A stretch of DNA of 64,000 nt from Histoplasma ohiense (Eukaryota; Ascomycota; Eurotiomycetes; Onygenales; Ajellomycetaceae), in the NCBI GenBank assembly GCA_017607445.1, contig JAEVHH010000005.1, positions 2,237,001 to 2,301,000 on the forward strand, written 5' to 3'. The position numbers and the translations under genes were made by a program. Below, in pieces: positions 34,927-46,400 of the stretch (position 1 is the stretch's first letter; each line of letters begins with the position of its first letter). A model generated the notes under the pieces. That model was not told the origin of the DNA. It saw nothing but the letters and a program-made list of their open reading frames with translations, and made no database searches.

Positions 34927-37900
34927 GATCTTCTCGCCTTTTTGTTCTTAAAATGACACGGGATAGTGTAACACAAGGCGAGGGGTTTTATCGCCTGGAT
35001 ATATTTTTCAATGGGTGGGGAAAAATTCTCCACCAATTGTCCCTTACGTTGCCCTTCATGGAGCAACGTACAGTACAATTAACAGCGGGGTTTAATTGCG
35101 CTGTTGCGACGCAGTCATTTTCTGTACATTTGAAAAGGAAACAACTTTGTTTCTCTCCTTCTCTTTTGCAAAGATGATCGAAACATAATGGGGACCTCGG
35201 TCTGTACACGTGGATTTCCGTCATGCCCGAGAAGAAAAGAAACAGATCACGCAACATTAAGGAAATATCGCGAACAAATCTGAAGTAGTAGGATGTAAGA
35301 ATGAGTCTGCGAGCTAGAGTTTGTAGGATTATGGCATGCTACCGTAAATGCTGTTTCCCTGTCATCACCCTCGAATTCTGAACAAGTGTATCACAGCAGA
35401 ATTTGCAGACATGGTAACATGCGGGCACAATTTTGCTTTTAACTCTGGGTTCGTATGTACGACGTATTTGTCCGCATATTACAAGCATCATGGGTACTTC
35501 AACTATGGTCGTTGTGAGAATAAATTTATGAAAAGTTTGTATGTGTGTAAACGAACTTGGGCTGACCAAGTAGATGTCATGTACGATGTACGGTACTTGC
35601 AGAGTACATCATGTGCTGTACTGCTGCGACATAAATATTCCATACATGTACAAGTGCCTTGGTTGCATTTGTTGTGGGCTTTTGATGAGGAATCCGCTGT
35701 TTCTCGCACGGGCAGTCTCAGCATAGATCGGGCCAGGCGGCTGGTTTCATTTTCTTTTCAAATTCCTTCCGCCCAGTACTGGCTTTGCGGTTGCCTGCTG
35801 CAAAGTTTCCATATATCAAAAGGAGGCTAGGATCCGTGAGACAGGGAATAGAGTATTGTTGGAGAGCTTTGAAGAGAGAGAGATTTCGATTTGTCATTGG
35901 TTGAGCTGGAGGTGTGGATGACAGAAATGAAAATCATTGTAATTGAGAGCTTGTCAGTTTTTCAGTTTGCCGAACGAGATACCTGCCACCTGCAGTCCCC
36001 TCTCCAACGAGGTCGGGATGTTAAAGCATATATGGGCCGGGGTTTCGGATTGGAAGAGCTTGGGTCAATCCAGATGGGAAGGGGTGAAGCTCTTTGCGGC
36101 TCATTCCTTCGGATCGATGACGCTCTAACGCTTCCAAGTTAGTGCCAGGCCACTATCTCCAAGGTTAGGGCTTATTCTCCGAACAGAGGAAACAGGAGGC
36201 TGAAACAGAAGAAACAAGTTGCACCAAGACGGAATATTTTCTTCTCAAGAAGAGTCTCATCTGCATGATACACAGGTCATAGCCTTCTTTTGCGCAAATC
36301 ATGACTGATTGTGTCATCCCTCCTAGGCTGTGCTGATGAGCTGATCCAATGCTCTCTCTGACGACATTCCATCGTAGTCCCATGTGCGAGAACCGTGTCC
36401 TTGTGTCTCGTTGTTCTCCCGTTTCCTTATCTTTACCCAGGCACTCTGTAGCAGGGTCTGGGACTTGGAACCATTTCATAACCTGAATTGCGGAGCTGGA
36501 GTGGCAATAATGGGACCACGCTGATTGAACGTCTTGGGGACCCCTAATCCATGTCCTCAACGATCCAAGTTCGATTCGAAGCGCCTGTCTAGTCTTTACT
36601 CGTTGTGTAAATGGCATAGGAAACTGCTAACCTAGTTTGTTCCACAGTGGAAAAAGAAAATTATTGGGAGGATCTCAAACCTTGCGATACAATAACCTCG
36701 AAATCAACAAGTATGCTTATGAGACTCGATTGTGATTAGTCGATGTATTTGCCCGGCTTCAATTAGCATCTACGAGGCCAGCATTTGAAATCCGCAGTTT
36801 ACAGAGAAAGTGGTGAAACGATAACGAATATCATCAGCGCTATCAATTGAATCCCCAGGTATGTATTTCTCAGTGTTTTCGACAGAGCTTTTCTGGGACT
36901 CCGCTGATTGGATATTGCTCCAGCCTCAACAATCATAAATTCCCCTCACGCTATCCAGAGTCTTTGGATTATTATGGTAACCAAGGCGCACCTTGACCAA
37001 TTAGCGCTGCATTAGGCTGTTTTTCAGCCCGGCGAAGACACAAGTTGACTGGAATTATTTAACATGTCAATTATATGCTGTGCCATCGCCATGAGCAATT
37101 GGTGAAGCTGCATATCATCGTAATTTCGTTGGGAGAAACCATGCGGTGTTTTAATTCCAAATCGAGTTTTGGAGATATTTTGGTTTACTGAATGTTTGAT
37201 TGTTGGTGATTGATCTTACCTCCGTGGGAGTGGATCGGCCCTGTCGGCCTTCAAAGCACCCTGGGTGTGGCTGCCCAGTATATTTTTGCCATCGAAGCGG
37301 GATGTCAACGCAGAAGAGGAACTGCCTGAGCTCAAGGATTCGGGGTAGAAAATGACAATGGTGAAACCCGTTCCGAGAAGAAACGGTTTTGGTTCCAGAG
37401 TTGATGCTGCTGAAACAGCTGATTGATACAACCGCCAAGAATGCTGCCAAGACGGCTCTCATTTTCAGCGAACTGGAATGTCTCGAGGAGCTTCGTCTTC
37501 CTCCTCGGGATGGATGGCGATGAGGTACTGGCAGTGGAGGCGTTGCGATGCCCTTGCTGTGGCGTTGGTGTGGATTGTGAAAGCCGGCTTTTCCAAACTG
37601 CGCATCCAGTTGCCCCTCATTTTCCGACCTCACATTCAATGGAGATTAGTCCCCCATCCCTTTATATCAATCGATTCGGCGATAATTTCTAGATGGCTCT
37701 ACAACAAAACTGACTACTTGCTTTCTAGGCTCTAAGGTAGTTTTGGGTTTTGAGCTTGGAACTATTTCCAAGGTGATCTCTTCATACCCACCATGGTCGT
37801 TTTGTTCCCGCTTTCCTTGCCATTTTCGGCCATTCCAACTTTAGCCGTATACTGACCGTGCGTTGAATATGTTGCATCCAAAACTTCTTCCCTCCCCCAT

Positions 37901-38690
37901 GTGGGTTTTGAAACGGGCTATTACCGTTTAGCGATTCTCTAAATACCTCCTTTACTTCTCTTGGGAGTTGGCTAGTTCTGTTTTGAGAACTGACACTTAC
38001 TGAGTTTTGCCATGTGTGAGCTACCCCAGATTTAAAACCAGCGAAACTGTTTGGTGCGGCTAATCTGTCCTGAGATGGGCTTAGATCCCATTTGGAGATA
38101 TCTGTTAGCTCCTTTGGGGAATGATTTCATGCACTTCTGTCAGTTTCTGGGAAAGATCGTAACTGCGGCTGTCATACATCGTCCGTGTGCAGGGTCGATT
38201 TCCCGCCGCCCCCTCTCCCCTCTCTACTTTAAAGCATATTTTTTTCCCAGGGAAATATCAGGCACCCAGCGGCCATCGCCACACTAGTGATCATGCACTA
38301 CATCTCTAGTGTCAGGAACCGTTTCTAGTTCAGGCACAGACTCTTCTCAATAGAATAAATATAAGACTGCCCCATGCTGCATGTTCGATCTCACTCTATT
38401 CGGAATATTCCAGAGCTTGATAATCACTATCTCCTTTGCTCTGTAGCTCTAGCTTTCATTCTTTCTTTCACATTCATTAATATCCCACTGGCTGGGCTTG
38501 TGTCGACTGTTTTACTTTCCCTTCCACTGATTTAACAATCATTTCTCTTTTTTAATCCCCCTACCTCTGTTGAACCGCTCTCTCTTGTTAAATAGTTCAA
38601 ATACTGGTAGCTGCCTCGCTTGACTTTTCCAAGCCACTGATCAATATTGACAGTGAGCTTTATTTTCCTGAATAAACTATCGTTGAAATC

Positions 38691-39749
38691 ATGTCTCCGG
38701 CTATCCGCTCCGCTTCCCTCCCTACGGAGGCTCGTGAGCATCGATCCACGACACCCGTTCATCTAGACAGAATGGAGCATCGAGTCCAAAAGCATCGAAA
38801 AATGTCTTCCACAGGTGGAGGTAGGGCATGGACTGAAGAAGAGGTACGCATGCCCCAGTGTTCAATGAGTTCTTATGTAACTAATCTCTTTCCCTAGGAA
38901 TCCTATCTCATACGGACTCGCATGCATAAAATGCCTTACAAGCACATTGCTGCCCACTTGCACAAGACTGAACTTGCTTGCCGCCTCCACTATCATCAGA
39001 TGTCATATGGTAACAACCGGCGCAGACGCACAGAATCTGTGTCGTCTGTCAATTCGATCTCGCCGCTGTCCGCGACACAGGAATGCCCCCTTGAAGATAA
39101 ACCCTCTGTTGAGATGTGCAACTTGATATCTCCCCCAAGCCCCCAATCAATCCATTCTCGATCATCCTCTGTAGCCGATTCTCCTCAACAATATCGATCT
39201 CACGTTCCAATACTCCCAAAACCAAAAGCCTCCACACTCCATTCCATACAATCAACACCCGCAAACCTAAACAGATCCCTTCGGTTGGATACCTCCTTTT
39301 CCCAAAGCCACGACCACCAGTCTAACTCCATCGACCACCATGAGGACATCGATACCATCAGACTTCGTCAGCTTTATAACACCTACCGCGATTCCTTCTG
39401 GTCATTAATTGCGTCAGATTACTCGAAAAATCCCAGCTTCCCCGCAGCTAAACTTGAAGAAGCATTCTTCCTCTCAATATTCCATTCATATGCAAGTCGC
39501 GCAGCGCGGCCTCCCACTCCTGTGTTTAGCCCCAAGGACGCAACTCGCGGGCTACAGAGGGCAGTGGACAATGCTCTTGTTACTTCCCCTGATGGTGGAT
39601 TCCACGCCATCAACGGGCCAGGCTCATCGGCTGGTGCAGAGCTGAACAACCCCGTCAATGACCGAAGTCCAGTCGAGAAATGCGCTGTGGCTTCATTGCT
39701 AACCGTTGAAAGAGATGTTTGGGCCCCGAAGGTGGTCGCAAGATCGTGA
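38691..39749 (+). CDS. SANT/Myb-like putative DNA-binding protein (gene D)
   Basis: Two exons: 38691-38843 and 38898-39749, with a 54-nt intron (GTACGC...CCCTAG), giving 334 residues from a clean ATG (MSPAIRSASLPTEAR). One SANT/Myb-like repeat at about 45-90: GGRAWTEEE then ESYLIRTRMHKMPYKHIAAH, LHKTELACRLHYHQM, followed by a basic NNRRRR cluster. The rest is Ser/Pro-rich and probably disordered, with a Trp/Tyr-containing block (YRDSFWSLIASDYSKN, then EEAFFLSIFHSYASR) that may be a second small domain. The intron follows WTEEE in phase 0, the spot where the second repeats of genes A-C are split, although the residues resemble first repeats more. Role is inferred from fold and from the neighbouring related genes. 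Confidence 0.8.
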
Positions 39750-42700
39750 AATTACGAATAGGCACTTCGCATATAATGGAAGTCTGTTTGGACCTTGTAA
39801 GTATTTGTGGGTCTTGGGAGATGTTTGGGCGTTCTTGGCGACAAATTTTATTCAAGGCCTAAGTCCGCTTCATATTTGGTTTTTCTTGATCTCTTTTTCT
39901 CAGTCTCAGCTTGTATTATGATGATAATTTTCACGTACTGTGGTCATATTTCATATCGCTTTCTTCCAGCTACAGGAGTTTGGTGGGAGATGATTCACAC
40001 CTTTTCCTCTGTCTGTTTTTGATCCCTTCTGCACAATGTGTATTTTATTATTTTGTTTGGCGGAGGAGCATGACAAACCCTTGGCTTAACACTGTAACAT
40101 ATTTCTCTCGCGTTGATAAGGCTTGTTTGGGAATAACGATTGATTTCCACTTATTCAATCTTTTGTGGAGTCGTGGGTTGGATATATGTAAATGTTTTGT
40201 TGGATCTGAAGAGGTTTATGATGGTGTTCTCAAACAGAAAAGCGTTATTGCGGAGAGGACCCACCAACTTATAAGATATATACAATATTCCTGGTGGATA
40301 CGTCTTCAGAAAAGGAGATAGAGGACTCCTGAAAACTGGGAATATATGACGTGTGTGGTTTCTCTCCCAGCGGGATGCGTTTTGTATAGATAGTTTCCCA
40401 GAAGCACAAACACTCTTTTAACGAAGTGAAGGCCAACGAGAAGCAGGACATCTGTGTTAATGTAGTGCGCAATATCTAAGCTCAGCGATCCCGCTCGTGT
40501 TTCTCCGATATGCCATGGTAACGACTTACGGGCTGCCTAAACTATCACACAACTCGGATATTAAATTCTATCCCCTGCGAGCGCGAGCCTTACGAAGAAG
40601 GTTCTTTTAGGTGAAGCATGCAACATCCTCCTATCTGACGGAATAGCGTACGCATATTAAAAGGTTGTGTATCACTCTTCTCAAAAAAATTAAAAAAACT
40701 AAAAAAAAATCTTTTAAGGTAAAGTCAGAATTTTCAATTGACGAGAGGACGTTGTTTTCTGGAGAAACTGAGATGGGCCGGATGCTAATGGGTAGAAGCA
40801 AGGCGTGGTAGGTACGAGCTACGACACGAAAAATCTGCAAATGAATAAGCGTGGTTATTGGAAGAGTGTGGTAAGTTATAATTTGTACTGCATATCTATA
40901 TAACTGTTCATGGTCGCCGTCATTCCACATCGCCATCTCTTCCGCTATTGCTGGTGGACGGGGCACTGAATGCATGCAGGTATTTATTTTCTACTTGGCT
41001 GTCTTTTATACAAAACGCACACTATCTGGTATATTAATAGATGACTACAGGACGACAAATGGACCTCTATATCATCTGTTGTATCTCATGTCTTCATCTG
41101 CGGGTAGAGGGGTAGAGGAAACACTGAATTCTAACTACGGCAGTATGGTGCCCCTCGTAGTTTTCCACCATTTGACACCGGCTATTCTTTATCCAACATA
41201 ACATCCATCCTTTCGGGGAGAGCATGTTTCAAAGTAGTATAACATATCTCAGTCGTTGGGGTTTCCTAGCTGCTCGAAGCCACCATTCGATGGGAATGCG
41301 GAGATGGAGGTCAATTGCACTAACTACACCATCCACATCGTTATTGGTGTTCCTGTGTTAGTTTGGATGTATGAAATTATGCACTTATTATTTCCCGATC
41401 ACCTCAAGGACATAGAATTTCTCGGCTGGATTTCCCCATACCTTGGCTTCTTCTCCTGCGATCTTTTGCTTTTGGTCACTCGAGACAAAGTGTCACTTAA
41501 CAAAAGTTGTAAACAATGTTGAGGGATGTTTCATTGACCAGAGGATTTGAAACAAGTACCCAACGACATGTAATCATATTAGCCTGCGGGAAAGGTTGGT
41601 GATAGCTCAAAACAAAAAGCTGCGCCGTAGATGTTTCATCCTAGTCAGGCAGGGGTCTAAACTTGACGTGAGAGGAACTCTTTGTCAATCGGTCTAGGCG
41701 TATTTGAGGAGAACAGTGGGTGTTGGATGTTTTAACTTTCTCACCTGTCCAGTTGAATGGATATTGCGAAGTTGAGGTCATCGACTGGGAGAGAACAACG
41801 GAGGTTAAGACGAAAGTTCGGGCTATTCTGCTCACCTTTCAGGTTGGCTATGTCGGCCATTGCTGAAATAGGGAATTCCGAGAAATATCTTTATTTTGGT
41901 CGAAGTCGTCATTCATCTCGCGAGGTTCGCGGCCCCCACCTCAAAAGAGAGAAAAGCTCGAACACACCATTTTCTGGTGAGCTGCAGATACTGCAGGCGA
42001 ACTTCATTGTATTCGAAGAAAAATCCAGTTTAGATCCTCTTATAATTTCTGTTAGTTTCTGTCTTTCCAACAGCGGATGTCAGAACCAACAATTACCATT
42101 CAGTGGATTTCTGCCCTTGTTTAATGAATCTTTGAAGGTTACCCTTGGAAAGACGGAAACCAAGCAATGTCCCAGGGCTTCGGTGCTTTGCAGGCAGGAT
42201 AAAGTCCCCCAGACTTGGTTAATTCGTTGGCCACGAGCGGTCGATGGGACAAAACGGGGCAAATGAATGGCTATTATGAAAGCAAAACTTATTCTTAGCA
42301 TACTTGCTTTTTTCTGTGGGGTGGCCATGGGCCGCCGAAAATCCCGTAACGGTGGGGACAAACGAAGGCCCCGATGGCGCTTGTGAACAAAAGAACAATG
42401 GAACTAAGACCAGAGGAGATAATGTTGAAGGGAGGTGCTCAGAATCCCTTCATGTTGTCGACAGTCACCCCTGCAGGAACAGAGGGTTGAGTCGATTTGG
42501 CGAGGTTCGTTTCAAAGCCATAAGGAAGTAAACAGCAGGAAACCATAAATGCCGAAGGCGTATGGAAGCTACAATCCAAGGCAGAGATAAAGGATCATAA
42601 TGCTTGGTAAAAACAGCGTTGGCTAAAGGCTCAGATACGAAAATATAAACATGATGAGAGAGTGATATTCCCAAAACAGATTCGTCATTTGCCCCTCCCT

Positions 42701-45122
42701 TATCGCAATGGATCATGGCGTTCCGGAAAGCATATCATGCAGATGATGTTTTGATCGACGGCGCAACGCAGGAGGTATCCAGCGGTTCGCAAGCAGTTCC
42801 CCTTCATGATTTGATATCCGCCATGGATTTGCGCTTGGGTTGCACAGGCCCCCAAAATTTCTAGAATTAATTCAGAGTAACCAATGTGCGCTTGCCATCA
42901 AGTGGCCGCAGGCCAGGTCAAAATCTGCGGCCAATATAGGAGCGACTTGGCTGGCGGGTTAAAGAAAGTCCTGTCCAAGCTAGCCTCTTGAGACAAGACT
43001 ACGGAGTAAATCGACGGAGTTCGCTAACTAGAGCAGGGTAAAAGGTTTGAGGCTCTACTTCGGAGCTGGCGCTTGATAACAGTTGACTGACAGGCTTGTC
43101 GATCCAGGACCAACTCGCCGTATCTCGTTGGTTGTTGGTTCGGGGATTGCGATTTTAACTTCTGAATAATGAGCAATTGAAGAGGTTCTTTGAGTCGGTG
43201 TTCGGAGCACTCCTACCTGGGGTCTGAAAAATAATTCTTTTCGCAGCATGAAAATAAGCAATGGGAGCTTTGGCATCCGGATATAAATAGATTGCGCTCA
43301 CGTGTTCGTGCTCCGTCCTGTAAGCGCCAATCCTCACCTCCTTGGGTTGGTCGCCCGCAAATTCCCTGGCCATCTGCCCGGCTCATTTTCATAAAGAACT
43401 CGCCTCCTGACTGTTGTTGTGTGCGTTTATGATACGTAACTTATACGACATGCCGGCCACACACCAAGAGCCGGAATGGCCTGGGCGTTTATTTCCCGTG
43501 GCCGCCCGTACGTAGCCAATCCCGCTCGGCTCGCTTTTCCCCCCACTTCTATTGCCCCTTGCCCATCATTCGTTTTGTGTGTTCTTGGTTAACAGTTTTC
43601 GGGGTTCTTCCCTGGAATGGGTCGGTTGTCATGCTCAGGATCTGGAGCATCATTAGCCGAATTCTATATGGTGCTCGAACCGCATCGCATCGCGAAAGGT
43701 TAGATAAAGGTCCAGGAATCTTTGGCCAGGATATATCACGATAATTCGATGCTTGGTATCCTTTCAGGAAGGCCCCATGCGAACTAACCTGGATTGCAGT
43801 AGTATACCCGTCATGTGCAGTGGTTTATGTGCCTTGTAAATCAACCTGGAGAATAGTTCATGTATCAGTTATCTGTGGCCCGGTCAGAAATTGCTGTTCG
43901 GTATACCCCCCCCCCATCGCCAGCAACACCTGGAGGTGGCAAGGAACCGGCAATGCGGAGAATGAGGACCTGCAGCTTCTGAGAAACACCAATGGTTGCT
44001 GGCTGGCAACCCGGGGATTTGAGACCAGGGAGTTACAAGCCCAGCAGTGACGCTTCGCGTTGAGTGGCCGAGCCGTGGACTGTGCCGCATACATCCCCTC
44101 TTTGCTTTTTTTTATTTCATTGAGCAGCATCCTTCAGTCGACGCAGCTTACATTTCAACCCGTGCCTGGGAAACGAGGGGAGAAACAGATTCCCAATCTC
44201 TTTGATGGCCTCCACGTGCGCTTGCTCTCTGCCCTTCCATCTTCTTGATCTCATTGTCACCAACTGAAATCGTCAACTCCCTATCGTGTATCAGCCAATG
44301 CGGCACTAGGTGGTGGCTTCCATACCAAGACTCGATATCTTGACATTCAAGCCGGCTGCTCGACCACTAAAACATCTAGGGTACTTGTGATTGGGTCTAG
44401 GTTGAAGATGTTCCGAACCAAATAATGGCTGCGCTGTAAATGTACAGTACATGCCCAGGTACCTAGATACCTCGCTCCATTTATCCAACACCTCCGGTGG
44501 GCAACCCCTACACATCACCCATGCTGGCGGAGCCGAAATAGGCGTCTGTCATTTCTTTCAATCCTGGAGGGGCCATCGAGGATCTTTTTGGGGGCTGTTT
44601 TCTCCATCTCTGTATGGCTCTAATCCTTGATTGGCGGCCAGGGTGGAAAGAAGGGCTGGCGCTTAGGTGCAGACCCTCCAAAACCACCACCATGTCGCCG
44701 TTCATCATTCTCAGGTGGCACAGTTTTTGTGTAGTGGGGCATTCATTGTCCAAAGGACCGTGTATGAGTTCATCGGATCGCCCCAAAGTCTTGCGAGGTA
44801 CTCCGTAATATCGCCGCGATTTCCTCGTTGTCGGGCTTGGGAGATCTGATGCGCAACACCCGAAAGCCCTGACCACCCTTCCCGTTGCAGGGGTAGTGCA
44901 TAGGAATAATGTTGTAATAGTGTATACCAGCTTTTAGTATAAAAAACTGGCCCCCTCCGTCACTTCTGGACAATTTTATTTACTGCATCTCGAAATTACT
45001 TCAATTCGAATTTCATGCTATTGCCGCCGTGCTGTTCTTGCGCTTATACTTTACTCGCTCCCCCCTTGCGTATATTGAAACAAAACGAGGATCACGGCGC
45101 TTCCACCCGCATCGGTGATCCA
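39750..45122. other. 5.4-kb gene desert between genes D and C
   Basis: No supported gene. A 169-codon plus frame with a true ATG at 41757-42266 shows no domain. A poly-C run lies near 43905-43915. TACGGAGTA copies are at 43000-43008 and 44799-44807, and a GTACAGTAC copy at 44442-44450. The right end includes the leader of gene C; an in-frame ATG at 45015 could extend gene C by 36 codons. Confidence 0.35.
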
Positions 45123-46400
45123 ATGGCGTCTGAAGGGCATTCTCCATGCGAAGGATACTCCACCGGCGAAGAGCATCCCCCTGGAATTGCTTCTGCGTGG
45201 AGCGAACTGTCCTACCAAAGTCGAGCTCCTGATATCAACGGGTACCTTGAGCCAGAATGGGTTTCTCCTCACTCGGTACATCCACGCCTACACTCCTCAT
45301 ATATTACGATGATTCGCTAATAATAAACTCCCGTAGAGCTTTCCAACCTCTGCGAATCCATTTGTTCATACAAATGGTTCTATGCCGACGCCAATTAGCC
45401 TTTCAGGTACACCTTTTCTTGAACCAGGGCAGAGCCCTTCACATAGCCACCATGATCTTCAATATCGCGATATTACGGATTCCCCTACACACCATGGACT
45501 CGGCATCAGTGGACCGACTACTACAAACTATGTGCAGCCTGGTATCTTCACATATGACCATCCTCATCGCGGCGCACTAGATAATCATTTTTCGCCTGAA
45601 TCTCAAGTGGCCGGGTTTGGCTTACGGGCTCTCAATGGTCCTACGCAATCTAACACTCTATCTACGCGATCCAATCCTGGAAGGGGCCATGTGAACATTG
45701 CTCCAAATCCTGATGGACTTCTTAAACTCCAGCGTGATAGGAAAAGAAATCAAGGCGTAGAAGCGTCCCAACGCCGCAGGTCTGGGTCGTCTCGAAGAAA
45801 TTCGGGGCAAAGATCAAGGCCGTCACAGATGGATCGCGAAAACGAAGCTGTTCGATCAATGAGAACCGAGAGAAATTTATCTTGGAGAGAAATTGTGATG
45901 AGAATAAACGCTGAATTTAGGACAAACTATTCAGCCTCCTGTCTTCAAATGCGAATGACGCGTATGAAGCATCGAGCCATGCAATGGCCCGAGGAAGATG
46001 TGAGTATGTGTCTCTTATCCACCCCTTTTCCTCGTCCGCCATCTTATAATCTTCTGCAGGTCCAAGCACTTCAGCGAGCATATGAATTCTGGGAATCGGA
46101 AAAGTTCGAGATCATATCACAGAAGGTTCGTTATTCACTGTAAATATAACTATTCTTTCTTTAATTTCCTTTTCTCCTCTCACACTTCCTTTCTCCTCAG
46201 CTCCCTTTCTTTTCCTCTTTTCTTCCCTTGCTTATTTTCTTTCCCATCTATGGCAGATGCAAGAGTTCGGAGCAGGGTTTTTTTCACCGTCTCAATGCGA
46301 ACTAAAATGGCACGAGCTTAAAAGAAATATTCATCCAATAGAAGAAAGTCCAGAGGCTTCCGAAGGCCCCCTCCGATGTCGCCAACGCAGAACGCAATAA
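45123..46400 (+). CDS. SANT/Myb-like putative DNA-binding protein (gene C)
   Basis: Four exons: 45123-45275, 45337-45999, 46060-46125 and 46257-46400, all phase 0, giving 341 residues from MASEGHSPCEG; an in-frame ATG at 45015 would give 377. The N-terminal part is Ser/Pro/His-rich without structure. A basic block (RRRSGSSRRNSGQRSRP) precedes repeat 1 (NEAVRSMRTERNLSWREIVMR, then SASCLQMRMTRMKHRAMQW). Repeat 2 begins PEED, then VQALQRAYEFWESEKFEIIS, and ends FFSPSQCELKWHELKRN. The intron at PEED matches genes A and B. A further intron splits repeat 2 after the SQK codons. The GTGAGT and GTTCGT donors and the CAG acceptors are good. It is more diverged than A and B, but order and intron position support common origin. 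Function as a nuclear regulator is inferred. Confidence 0.8.

Larger units (their letters stand above)
31854..38690. other. 6.8-kb intergenic tract between divergent genes B and D
   Basis: No supported gene. As the shared upstream region of two divergent regulator genes it could hold long leaders and distal control elements. Items noted: 9-mer copies at 32313-32321 and 35068-35076; TACTCCGTA at 32775-32783; a near-perfect palindrome at 33533-33564; a T tract at 34902-34926. Weak coding candidates are a 150-codon minus frame at 36165-36617 and a 103-codon minus frame starting at ATG 37462 with a signal-peptide-like start (MRAVLAAFLAVVSISC). Confidence 0.35.

Noticed and set aside
41757..42266. 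169-codon plus-strand frame with ATG
   Set aside because: No domain, signal or splice support, and a 93-codon frame overlaps on the other strand; retained only as a note in the gap entry.
43984..44060. tRNA-like sequence with GGTCTCAAATCCCCGG on the minus strand
   Set aside because: It resembles a T-arm, but no acceptor stem, D-arm or 7-base anticodon loop can be folded around it.
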